DNA of 64,000 bases, from positions 1,149,497 through 1,213,496 of the forward strand of contig JAJVDF010000302.1 of assembly GCA_022410635.1 (NCBI GenBank), in the 5' to 3' direction. The translations under genes were made by a program, and so were the position numbers. Under the pieces are notes generated by a model. That model did not search any database, was not told the DNA's origin, and saw only the letters and a list, made by a program, of their open reading frames with translations. This document shows positions 24,363 to 34,460 of this stretch, piece by piece. The DNA comes from Tretioscincus oriximinensis (lineage: Eukaryota; Chordata; Lepidosauria; Squamata; Gymnophthalmidae). Every line of letters begins with the position of its first letter. Within the stretch, counting starts at the first letter, position 1.

Positions 24363-25350
24363 TGTGCTCAGATCAGTCTTCTGTGTTCTTCTCGACTCTT
24401 TGTGCCAGCTGCTTGCATCTCTTCATTTAATAATGAAATCTGCAAATCACTGTTACATTGCAGATTTCATTCGCTTTCCCCTTCCATGTGGACATGGCGT
24501 CAGTGAGCCAGTTGCTTCCGAAATAGTTTATCACTATAACTCAACTTGCAGTTTGTTTATGTTCATCCTACTCTTCTTCCCAGCCACAGAGCAGCTGGGC
24601 AGTTTCTCAACACCAAAATAATAAAAATAATGAAATGAACAAAGACACCCTGATGTTTTATTATGTGGTGATTTGTAAGAGGGTCATTATCGCTCTTCTC
24701 ATCCAGCAAGGACTTGGATGAGAAGGAACCTGCTGGGCCTGAATCTCTGGCTTTAGACAACCCATAAAGAGGTCCCTAGGCAGGGCCTTCTTCTGGGATC
24801 ATAGCTGAGGAAAAGACAGGATTTTGCAACTCACAGAAGGGAAAAGCAAGCACAGAAAAGTTTGGCTGCGTTCTCACGGGGGAGAAAGAAGTGGCTTTGG
24901 GAATTCAATTCCCTCTGTCGTTTTTTCCCATTTCCAGCCCTGTTTCATTGTTCACATTGGCTTCTGGACTTAAATAAAGTAAGCAGCATTAGTTAAGTAA
25001 TCTGTTTTTGGAATATGCTCTTCCCGTGCTGAACTCTGCATTTTTTTTAAAAAATGCCTGAGTTTTCCGCAAATCCATAATTACAAAATGTTTAGTTTTA
25101 TACAAAACTAAAACCCAACAAAAAAAGCCTTAAAAAATTGCCGTTGTCAAAGGTTAGAACAAAATGGAGGGACAGCAGTAGTGTGCAGCANCATTTGCAC
25201 AGAGGCATTCCCGCTACTGGCAAACTGTAGCCAGAGCACGGTTAGTCCGAAGTGGGAAAAACTGCACCTGCATCACTTTTGAGGGAGAACCTATTTCCGA
25301 CACCACTTAACAATAAATAAATAACAAAAAAAATCACTGCGCTAGGAGTC
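24363..25350. other. No gene recognised
   Basis: Unassigned AT-rich DNA. One N at 25191. No repeat shared with the rest of the window was noticed. Confidence 0.35.
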
Positions 25351-25399
25351 GGCTGACCAGATGACCCCTGGTTTTGGGGTGCCTCCCAGTTTTTTCTGC
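25351..25399. mobile_element. TA-type MITE family A, left-end fragment
   Basis: GGCTGACCAGATGACCCCTG, then TTTTGGGGTGCCTCCCAG...TTTTTTCTG: the fold-back subtype end, as at 27745. Confidence 0.6.
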
Positions 25400-25423
25400 C
25401 CTATACCTGAAGCCTGCCATTTA

Positions 25424-25487
25424 CATGTTAGTGTAGACTATGGCAAGCTCTGAATGGGGACTGCCATAGTCTACACTGGTAAGTGGG
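25424..25487. repeat. Hairpin repeat family C, diverged copy
   Basis: GTTAGTGTAGACTATGGCAA, loop near CTGAAT, then GGGACTGCCATAGTCTACAC. Same family as the 29-bp-arm hairpin at 57495-57556. Confidence 0.7.
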
Positions 25488-26019
25488 TGGCCAAATTGTG
25501 TCCAGAGATACAACCTAGACTAGTCTCAGAGTCCAAGAGCATAAATGTACCTTTATAATACTGTCGGTTTTGGTTGGAATCCGTGTGCCCCAGTATGTTG
25601 TAATTCCCACAGGTTCTACTCTATAACTGTTTGTCACTGGGTCATGAAAGTTGGGAAGGTTTCTTTTGAAGTAAAGTGGAAAGTTAGGAACCCAGTTTGC
25701 TGAGCTCCATGGATAAGCCTCTACAAATATGGGTTTACAAAGATAACATGACATACCACATTCCTAAGAGCATGGAGTATCGGAGAAATCTTTCCAGGTG
25801 CCCTGAACGGCATATTGGAGGAGGCCATATGGTCAGCAAGTGGGAAGTGCCCCCAAAGCAGGAGACGGCCACTTTTCTCGTGAGTGTGAGAGGGGAAATT
25901 TCTGCTTCAGCCCCTAGAAATGGGCTTGCTGTTTATAAAGTGAAGTCACTCGTGGTGGACATTAAAGCTGNACCGTGTAAAGAACACTGGCAGTTTGCTT
26001 TGGTTGTTTGAAGGTAAGG

Positions 26020-26305
26020 TGGTGGATCCTGTTGTGCAACAGCAAGTGGTGGTAGCCAGCAGCCTGGCTAGCTTTAAGACAGAATTAGACAAATTCACTA
26101 GGATGGATCTCTTGATACTGTTTCCAGGATGGAGCAACAGGCAGGATTCCTGAAATACTGTTTGCAGGGAGTTGATAACAGGTGGAGATTTTTGCTGCCT
26201 TCTGCTTCAGACTGCTTCAGGTACTGAGTGAAACAGATGCTGGACTAGATGTTCTCTTGCCCAACTCAGCAAGACTTGTCCTACATTTTTATGTTCTTAA
26301 AGTCT
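26020..26305 (+). mobile_element. CR1 LINE 3' end
   Basis: The ORF tail AGACAGAATTAGACAAATTC is followed by the 3' UTR (GGATGGATCTCTTGATACTG, GATGGAGCAACAGGCAGGAT, AGATGCTGGACTAGATG) and terminates at TTATGTTCTTA, the start of the family's octamer tail. Confidence 0.75.
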
Positions 26306-26826
26306 TGACTGAGTTCAAGCATTAAAACTTTTAAAAAATGTGTGTAGCCAGAAAAAACGACAGTATTATCTTTTAATCACGCCATAAAGGAAAATAATGC
26401 TGGAAAATATTCCCTTGTGCTAGGCAGATCAGTGACTGGTTGACTCCCCTTCTCTTTGCCATTTTCCTTTCACTGCAGTTTGTATCAGGTTCCTGCTCTT
26501 TTTAGCAGGCAGTCCTCCAGGGCAAGGTCAGTAGGAGACACTGGGATGCAGTGTTGAATATCAGGAAAGAATAAGGGAGTCTTTTTACTCAGGTCAGGAT
26601 CTATTTACAGTTTCCATTCATTATTCATTGAGATGAGAATCTCAGCTGCATAATGCAGTCACTCAGCACCAAGCGTTATATTCTGCCACCACTCCACTGC
26701 CCCCCTTGCTTTCAGGGTTGTGTTTTTGGACTTTGTGTGCATTCTCTATTTCTCACAATGCTGCTATTTGCTAAGGTAGCACAAAACTTGTAGGCTAGAC
26801 CTGACCTTCTTGATAGTATGTATAAG

Positions 26827-27473
26827 CTCATCAGATGACCCTTGTTTGGGGGGGGGAACAGAACTGGTTTTGGGGTATCCACCCCACACTCCTGGCGGTG
26901 TGTGATTTCCCCATTTTTGCTAATAATAACAATAACAACAACCACTACAGAGGTCCTCCTATGTTCTCCTATGGACATCTCTGCAAGGCGGTCCTTCAGA
27001 TAGCCAAGATAGAATCACAAATTTGGAAATGACCTGCAGTGGCATCAATCCTACCTCCTCCTCAATACAGGATTATCTAAACCGTCATGGCTGTTTGAAG
27101 ACTTCCAGCGAAAGGAGAATTCACCACCTCCTGTGGCAACTGATTCCATTGGTTTATTTAGGAGACAGTCCTTGTCTAGCTAATTGTGCTGAATTAGCCA
27201 GCATTCTCAACCATCTATGCAATAATTTTAAATATAATTTTGAATCTTCTTTCGTATCGTAGAGTTCAAAAGGACCTCCAGAATCATCAAATTTCTTGTG
27301 CGCTTCAAAAAATTCTCACACACTTCAGAAAATTCTCATATGTTTTGTGGATTTCTCAGGCGAGGATTTCCGAGGGGTATGCATGTTGGTGGGTGATTTT
27401 CATATTCATAAATACGCAAATTAGCATGAATATTAATTGCCCCAGTTTGGGCCTCAGAAAATCTGGTCAGTCT
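26827..27473. mobile_element. TA-type MITE family A, interrupted copy
   Basis: The left part 26827-26930 (TCATCAGATGACCCTTG, TTTTGGGGTATCCACCCCAC, GTGTGTGATTTCCCCATTTT) and the right part 27295-27473 (repeated CACACTTCAGAAAATTCTCA, CATATTCATAAATACGCAAA, TTAGCATGAATATTAATTGC, ATCTGGTCAGTC) belong to one element, split by a later insertion. Confidence 0.65.
27010..27290 (-). mobile_element. Possible CR1/L3-like LINE fragment
   Basis: The words ATAGAATCACAAATTTGGAA, AATACAGGATTATCTAAACC, TGTTTGAAGACTTCCAGCGA and AACTGATTCCATTGGTTTAT are typical, when read in reverse, of the 3' regions of old CR1/L3 LINEs in amniotes. It lies inside the interrupted MITE. Confidence 0.5.
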
Positions 27474-27744
27474 GCTCTTCCTTCCTGAACGAAAGGCCAT
27501 TTGTGTTCTAAAATTCTCTTTATTGTCATAATTGAGGCAAAAGTAATTATAGCTCTTTTTTAATTCAGATATTCTATTTTGAGAATTTTGTTCAGGTGTA
27601 ATCTGATAGAGGAGATTTGAAAAAGATNAACCAAATGTTTTTTGGGACATAAAGCCCTGNGGTTTAGGATAGTTTATGAGTACAAACTGCAGGGGCCTGA
27701 GCTGTAGGTACCATTTCGTTTGAATAAGAATGGATTGAGATATA

Positions 27745-27962
27745 GGCTGACCAGATGACCCCTTTTTGGGGGGGTTGAAAACCCGTTTTGGGGGTGCCTC
27801 CCAGCTTTTTCTGAGGAAAATAAAATAAAACAAAAAAAAAATCGAAAAAAAATCTTTTTTGAAAAAAAATTTCCTCAGAAAAAACTGGGAGGCACCCCAA
27901 AACTGGGTTTTCAAACTCACCCACCCACCCACCCACCCAAAAAAGGTGTCATCTGGTCAGCC
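27745..27962. mobile_element. TA-type MITE family A, fold-back copy
   Basis: GGCTGACCAGATGACCCCTT ... AAGGTGTCATCTGGTCAGCC, with TA on both sides (27743-27744, 27963-27964). The two halves are near-perfect reverse complements around an A/T-rich centre (about 27830-27868), so the whole 218 bp can fold back. The right arm carries a (CCCA)n run at 27919-27938. Confidence 0.85.
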
Positions 27963-27964
27963 TA

Positions 27965-28829
27965 ATTGAGAAGAGCTGATATTGATCTGTGCATAGATAT
28001 GGTTTGTTTTTTCATTTGGCAACGTGGGAAATTGGTTGCTATATTCCTTGCCATTTAGCTCTTGACTAGTATCCTGGAATGTTTGTATTATCAGATTTCT
28101 TGTCCTTTTGCTTAGGCTTGGTAGTTGTTTGTCTTTCTCTATTATTCCTTTTTGGTTGTTTTAGTATCATTTTCTTTCAACACTTCAAATCATTTATTAA
28201 AAGTTCCTTTTAGTTGTTTTGCTGCTTTATATTTTTGCTTTTTTTAACACTTGAGACTATGGTTTTTTTCTTTTTCCTTTTTATTCTTGGTTGTTAAGCA
28301 GCCACCTTTGACTGATTTTATCTGGGGTATATTTGGAAGGGCATCTTTTTTCTCAGTGATTTAATAGTCCAACTTTTGTAGAGTTATCATGGTCAATTCT
28401 TATATCATGGTTAGTAGGTCGTGGTTAGTAGGTCGTTACAGTCTGTCTACCAGAAAGTTATTTATTAATGTAATTACTTTAAGGACTCTGCTTTAAGAAA
28501 CCCATTCTGACACTCACAGGAGGCTAATATAGAATTTTCACTTCTTCCAAATTTTAGCTTTTCATGTACAGGCTCTGTGAGAGTTGTTTTAAAATTTTCT
28601 ACTTGATTCACAGCTAGGACAAGCTCTTCTATGAGTTTAATGCTGCCTGTTTCTGCTTCTACTTGGGCATAGGATAATGCAGTGTGGTCCCAAAGACCAA
28701 TCTTCCGGTGTGCTCAGCTCGTTGTAGGGTTGAATCTTTCTTTGTTGATTCTGTGCAAAAAATCAGTAATTTGGGGCTGATTTGATTGATTGTTTATATC
28801 TATTTGGATATTTCTTATCTTGCGCCAAT
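27965..28829. other. No gene recognised
   Basis: T-rich sequence without gene features. Confidence 0.35.
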
Positions 28830-29209
28830 AGATGACCCCTTTGGGGTTTTGGGGTATCTACCCCACTCTCTGGGTGTGTGTGATTTCCCTGTTTTTTGCT
28901 GAGGAAATTTAAAAAAATACATTTTTTTAAATCATTGCACCATCACTAGGGGTCTCCAGCAACTGGGGCAAGCTCCTGAAGGCACCCTCCCCTCAGTAAA
29001 TATTTTTTAAAAATGCAAATATTTTGTGCACTTTGAAAATTTCTCATGCAATTTCAAAAAATTATTGCATATTTTCACATGCTTCGCAGATTTCTTGGTC
29101 AGGGATTTCAGAGGGGTATGCTTGTTGGTGGTAGTTTGCATATTCATGGTATGCAAATTAGCATGAATATTAATTGCCTTAGTTTGGGCTTCAGAAAATT
29201 TGGTCAGTC
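28830..29209. mobile_element. TA-type MITE family A
   Basis: Begins ATAGATGACCCC (outer end lost), continues GGGGTATCTACCCCACTCTC, CACTAGGGGTCTCCAGCA, GAAGGCACCCTCCCCTCAGT, the palindrome near 29136-29160 and TTAGCATGAATATTAATTGC. It ends TTTGGTCAGTC followed by TA. Confidence 0.75.
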
Positions 29210-29749
29210 TATTCTTTAACCCCAGTGTCTCGTAGGCAGCTCTGGTTAATACCATTTTCAGGTGCAATTAATTGTTTGTCCGATTAATATTTAATGAACT
29301 CAGAGAAAAAATGCTCCAGACTTAAATTACCATTAAAACCTTTAAAAATTAAAAGTTTAAAAATACGGCGTAAGTTTCTAAAATTAAGCTTAGCCACCAT
29401 CTTTCGTTGAACACATTGTCAGTTGCAACTTTACTCTGCTGTTTTCCTTTCACAGGCTGCATTTCAAAATGCTGAGTTTAACTTTTAGAAGTCCTTTATC
29501 TCCTTTTTGTTATTGTTATTGTTACAGCCAACTTGCCTTGATGACTGCCCCATTAAAATAGGGTTTAACTGCAGAAAAAAGAGAGAAACATGGGCATCTC
29601 ATTCAGAAAACGTTCAGAAAACGTTACTTTCTTAGAATCTCCATCAGTTAATATAGAAGCAATTCAATCCTGATTTTGGGTTTTGAATGTTTTGAGTTTC
29701 TTTTGAATGTCGAGTTTGTTCATTATTTTACGATTAATGTTATCACTAT
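29210..29749. other. No gene recognised
   Basis: AT-rich. Short duplicated words near 29606-29625 (CAGAAAACGTT twice). Confidence 0.35.
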
Positions 29750-30305
29750 GTCTTTAAATGGAGCTGCGTTAAAAACAGTTTGGAAGCTGCAATTGATGCA
29801 GAAAGCAGCAGCTATTCTGTTGACCAGAATGACTGGCCGCGTACATATCATGCTGGTCTTAAAAGAACTGCACTGGCTGCCAATTTGCTACTGAGCCCAA
29901 TTCAAGGTGTTACCTTTAACTTGTAAGGCCCTAAATAACTAGGGCCCCAAATACCCAAAGGAAGGCCTTCTCCCATATCTACCTGTCCATAACTTAAGAT
30001 CTGCAGGGGAGGCCCTCCTGGTTGTATCATCCTTTTCAACAGCAAAGGGAGTGGGAACCTACAGAGCCTTCTCGGTGGTTGTCCCCAGTCTATGGAATAA
30101 GGTCCCCCTCGAATTGCGTCAGTTACCATCCCTGTATTCTTTTAGAAGTCCTTTGAAGATGCACCTCTTTCAGCTGGCCTTTGGTTGAAGAAAGGCCATT
30201 TTTCTATTGACCTGCAGTTTTTAAAATTGCTAATTTTGTACTGTTGTTTTTATTGTTGGCTGCCCTGAGACTTTGGGTATGAGGCAGAGTATAAATAAAT
30301 AAATA
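29750..30305 (+). mobile_element. L2-type LINE 3' end
   Basis: In the plus frame it reads 'LQLMQKAAAILLTRMTGRVH' then 'LVLKELHWLPI', the conserved C-terminal stretch of L2 RT ORFs ('QNAAARLL...LHWLP'). The 3' end GGCTGCCCTGAGACTTTGGG...GTATAAATAAATAAATA is the L2-type tail. A second, shorter copy is at 60834-61085. Confidence 0.8.
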
Positions 30306-32060
30306 GTTATGTTTCCAGTAAATTACTTTGGGGGGGAACACAAAGGGGTGATGAGTTCAATTAGAAACTCTTGATTGTGTGCATTTGGTTGCTTGTGATA
30401 ACGATCTGCCTGTCTGCTTTGATTGTGAGAAAACCGGATGCTCTTCTCATTAGGTACCTCAGGCAGCGTGTCTCCTTCTCTGACACAGAGGATAATGCGA
30501 CCGCAATGCAGTGGCTCGCATGCATACAGGCATTCTGCTTCAGAAAGGGGGAAGCAGGCAGGCATTTCTTCCATTCGGCCCCTGAGCTCCAGTAGAACAT
30601 CCAGGTCGTGCAGATTCTTCTTGCTGGCAGGAGGCAGGTGCTGCAGCCCATTCATGAATCTTCTCTGCAGAGAGCTAAGGAGGATACTACTAGTACACCG
30701 GGGAAAGCACAGTGCAGTTGTGTGTGACAAGGGAAGGGGGGATTGTTCAGTGGAGAATGGCATGCACCCTTTCAACCGGAAGGAAAAGAAGGGAAAATGA
30801 AGCCAGGAATGGGATGTTGTACCAAGTGTTGGGGTGAATGACTTGTCTGATTTCTAGACTGGACCAAAATGTTACCCGTGTGGAAGGATGCATGAAATCC
30901 ATGGTCTAGTCTGGATATATTTGAATGTATTGTGCTTTACAAAGAGGCTGAAATCCAGATTCTCTTTTGCTGTGTGCATGTATGGTAGGTTTAGATAAAC
31001 AATTGTTTTTAAGGCTTTTCACTGCTTTCGATGCATTACAGTGCAATATTTTGTGTAAGTTAAATCCTGCATGCCAAACGTTCCCGGAGGCATGCCTTAT
31101 CTTCACCTGCTCTATCAGCAGTGCAAAGTCATGGTGCTGTGAGTTTTCTAAAGGGTGTATAAAAGAGGAAAGCTCAATAGGTGCTGTTGGCTTTGTAAGC
31201 TGTACTTGCTGAAATTGCTTCTTGTTTACTACCATTAAAGACGCAGCACTCCTGTCTTGCTTTTTTATGGTAACCATATCTTAGCAAGTGCTTGTATGCT
31301 GTCATATATTGGAGGCCTTATAGCTCTTGTTTTTAACCAGGCTCTCTCATGTCTACCTCTATCAAGTACCAGAATGAAATAAGGATGAGTCTTTGGGGAT
31401 GTCAGCTGTGGAGTGTGCGCTGTTCTGGGCCTCAGACATATTTTTTTGCTGTAGCTTCTGGTCCTGGATGTTTTCCATAGAAGCCCTGGCTGCTTAGACA
31501 TGCTTGACTCTGGTTATTACCTTAACAGAAGACTGGATTCCTTGACTGATCAGAACAATTAGGCTGGATTTGCCTGTATTGGGTCCTGCACAGACTTGGT
31601 GTACCTGAATCTAAACTTTTTTCTTGCACAATCTTTGGTCCTGATCACCCTTTTACTTTTACTCTCTCCTAACTCTCTATGTAAGCTTTCGGCCAACCCC
31701 CTTCCCAGCTTTTTGTCTCAAACCTGTAAGGAACAGTCTATTTATTTTAAGTGAACTCATTAAAGTAGGTACCAGATGTTCCAGAAAGTTAATTACCTTA
31801 GGCACCACTTGACAGCAGAAAATTAGTCAGGCAAAGGAGACTGAATTTGGATGGTACCATACTAAGCTTTTAATTTGTTCATTCAGTGTTTATCCTCCAA
31901 TCATACATCTCCAAATATGCCTAGCAGGGTGAGCTTCATTTCTAGTTTTATCTCTACTCCTACCCGATCCTTAATTCCCCTTGCTTTTTGGTTAGCACAA
32001 TTCTGATTTTATGCACTTTCAGTCTTCTGAAATTAAAGCTCCATGGGCAGAAATCTTTTC
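30306..32060. other. No gene recognised; one GC-richer unique block
   Basis: The block 30440-30750 is richer in GC than its surroundings, is not shared with any repeat in the window, and is open on both strands (150 codons minus, 120 codons plus). I cannot match it to a protein. It could be an untranslated exon or promoter of a neighbouring gene, a decayed retrocopy, or chance. Confidence 0.3.
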
Positions 32061-32225
32061 TTTGGATTTAGGCTGTATTTTGCCCATGGGCTGTAATATG
32101 CTTACTTACTTATTTCTTATTAACTCCTCCTTTTCCCTCAACTGCTTTGGGTTTTATAATAATTAAAGCAATAAATAAAATTAATATCTTCTTAGTACTA
32201 CCAGTATCCATATTTTGCCCAGTGC
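32061..32225. mobile_element. MITE family B, copy 3 (inverted)
   Basis: TTTGGATTTAGGCTGTATTT, TTGCCCATGGGCTGTAATAT, TATAATAATTAAAGCAATAA, TTAATATCTTCTTAGTACTA, ending CATATTTTGCCC: the reverse complement of the copy at 24197-24362. Confidence 0.7.
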
Positions 32226-32385
32226 ACTGAGATTGCAAAATTAGTGTACAAAATGCCTACTCTAAAAATCATACCACCTTCCCAAAATATTTTTTTCTAA
32301 AAATATTGCTCTAGTTTCTGGTCTATGGTTTTCAGGTGCAACCCTTTTCATGCTATGTGTTGCCCTCCAGATATGGTAATGCATA

Positions 32386-32760
32386 GGTTGATCAGATGAT
32401 TCTTTTTTGGGGGGAGTCAACCCTGCCCTCCCGGGTTTTGTTGATTTCCCCATTTTTTGCTTAGGAAAAAAAAAATCACTGCACCACCACTACTGGGCTC
32501 TGGCATGTGGGTCCAGCTCCTGAAGGCATCCTCCCCTTAGTAAAAAATAAAAAAGCAAATTTCTTACACACTTCAAAAAATTCTCATACACTTCAAACAA
32601 TTCTCACACACTTTAAAAAAATCTCGGGTACTTCACATATTTCTCAGACGGGGATTTCGGAAGGGTATGGATGTTGGTGGCTCATTTCTATATTCATGAA
32701 TATGCAAATTAGCATGAATATTAATTACCCAAGTTTGGACCTCAGAAAATCTGGTCAGTC
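32386..32760. mobile_element. TA-type MITE family A, reference copy (375 bp)
   Basis: The element runs GGTTGATCAGATGATTC ... AAAATCTGGTCAGTC and is bordered by TA (32384-32385, 32761-32762). In order it holds a G-run, CCGGGTTTTGTTGATTTCCC, CACTGCACCACCACTA, CTCCTGAAGGCATCCTCCCC, three tandem CACTTCAAAAAATTCTCA-like units, GGCTCATTTCTATATTCATG, AATATGCAAATTAGCATGAA and TATTAATTACCCAAGTTTGG. The 12-13 bp inverted ends GGCTGACCAGAT/ATCTGGTCAG(C/T)C and TA target sites suggest mobilisation by a Tc1/mariner-like transposase. No coding capacity. Confidence 0.8.
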
Positions 32761-32762
32761 TA

Positions 32763-33394
32763 GTTTATAATATATAGGTACAAAAAATTATTTTAATCAC
32801 ATCGCATTATATATGACATAACAATCATACTCAACAAGATATAATCTACAAAACAACCAACACCCATTCCCCACTCCCCAGCAAGAGCAAATACATTAAA
32901 CTATTAACCAAAATTCTCCAAAAGCATCCTTAACAGAAGACTGGACTCCTGGGCTGATCAGAATGACTAGCTTTGCCTCCGATAGGTCCTACACAGACTT
33001 TGTCTACCTGAATTCAACCCTTTTTTTTTTTTACACCTCCTTCAGTTTATTTTCAGTTCCGAAGGATGAACTTAATACAGGATTGTTGATTTTTTTCCTG
33101 GACAAAAAACCAATTCTTCGGGACTGAATATGAGCTGAAAAAGTTTAAATTGTTTTGAGATTTGTTTCCCGGTGTCTTGAACCAACAACTATAGTGCCAT
33201 TGTGGTTGTTCCAAAGATTTTCTTCTAAACACCGGGCTGAAAATGAAACTGGATTGTGACAGATCTAAGAACGCTTTAGAGGCAGGTTCGGATGTGCCCG
33301 AGAATCTTGTACATTTGTACGATAAAACTCCCTGTAAGATGGAGCATGAGAAACGATCGTACCTCAATCCGGGATTTTTATCAGGGTGTTACTG
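32763..33394. other. No gene recognised
   Basis: AT-rich. 32925-33025 (TTAACAGAAGACTGGACTCCTG...GATCAGAATGACTAG...CTACACAGACTTTGTCTACCTGAAT) repeats 31523-31615 (TTAACAGAAGACTGGATTCC...TGATCAGAACAATTAG...CTGCACAGACTTGGTGTACCTGAAT), so these are two copies of an unnamed repeat. Confidence 0.45.
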
Positions 33395-33605
33395 GAGGAG
33401 GGGCCAGATGTGATATCACAAATGTGTTATCATTGCTGGTCTCTGCTTCTGTGAGTGGAAGCCTAGGGCCGGAAATGACATCATAAATGATACCACTTTC
33501 TGGTTTCTGCTTTCGGGAGCGGCAAACAGAATGGCACTCTGCTTCTTGAAATGGCGCCTGGCTGTGACATCACTTCTGGCCCTGCCCATAAGTGATGTCA
33601 AAAGT
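33395..33605. repeat. Unassigned repeat with CRE-like words
   Basis: Within 200 bp there are four palindromic or half-palindromic cAMP-response-like words: TGATATCACA (33410), TGACATCATA (33476), TGACATCACT (33568) and GTGATGTCA (33592). Phrases such as GGGCCGGAAATGACATC and GACATCACTTCTGGCCCTGC are inverted relative to each other, so this is probably an internal inverted repeat rather than a designed enhancer. Confidence 0.4.
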
Positions 33606-33974
33606 TTGAGTAAAAAACCAAAAATGTGTAAGATTTTTGGGTTCCGGGGCTAAGATTTCCATCCGGAAAACTCCCACCACGGTTGGAAGTCCCCTCATGC
33701 CTCTTTTTCTTTTTTGCAGTACAGGGACAGGAATTAGGTTGAGGGGGAGGTAGAAATCAGACAATTTAGGCTGGAGAAAGAAACAGTTCCCAAATCACTT
33801 CCATTCAGTCATATGTGTAGTTGTGGAATTGCTAAGGTGATGTCTATGTGACATGTGTGTTGTTTTGACAAAAAAGTCTCTTCCACAAAAGAGAAATCCA
33901 GCGCTGGAACACTTTACTTTTCCTCCAGGAGTAATGGTTGCTAATGGTTCCATGACCTTTGCTTGCCTATGAAG

Positions 33975-34172
33975 AAGTTGCTCCGGGGTGGAGCAAAAGG
34001 CAGGACTCCTGAAGTGCCATTTGCAGGGAGTCATGAACAGGAGCATATTTTGCTTTCCTCTGTTCTGGCTGCCCAGGTGCATCTGGTGGGCCTCTGTGTG
34101 ACACAGAATGCTGGACTAGATGGCCTCTGCCCTGATGGAGTATGGCTCTTCTTATGTTCTTATGTACAACTT
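33975..34172 (+). mobile_element. CR1 LINE 3' UTR fragment
   Basis: GGGGTGGAGCAAAAGGCAGG, GGAGTCATGAACAGGAGCAT, GTGCATCTGGTGGGCCTCTG, then CTTCTTATGTTCTTATG. It is almost identical to 36599-36785, so both derive from one young subfamily. Confidence 0.8.
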
Positions 34173-34254
34173 GGAAAAGTGAGCAGCCAGAATAAGCTCT
34201 GAAAAAAGCTCAGCACACATCTAAGTAGATCTGGGAGAAGCAGCCCAATAGATG

Positions 34255-34460
34255 ATTGTATCCTATGTGAGCCAGTCTGGTCTTGTATTTAGAGTGTCTG
34301 GCTGTTATCTGTTCATTTATGGGAGCAATTCCACATTCCTTCATAAAGAAAGTTGTGTGAAGTAAGCCCACCTACTTCACAAGGTATCTATTATGAAGAG
34401 AAGAACAGAAGATTATGTCAGCTGCTTTGACTCCCTTTTGTGTTAAGAAAACCGGGGCAT
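34255..34460 (+). mobile_element. Sauria-type tRNA-headed SINE, decayed
   Basis: The degenerate tRNA-like head GAGCCAGTCTGGTCTTGTAT...AGAGTGTCTGGCTG is followed by CCCACCTACTTCACAAGGTA...GTCAGCTGCTTTGACTCCC, the order found in squamate Sauria SINEs. The B box is degraded. Confidence 0.6.

Noticed and set aside
30323..30775. 150-codon minus frame as a protein gene
   Set aside because: The opposite strand is also open and no domain is recognised. Kept only as a finding about the block.
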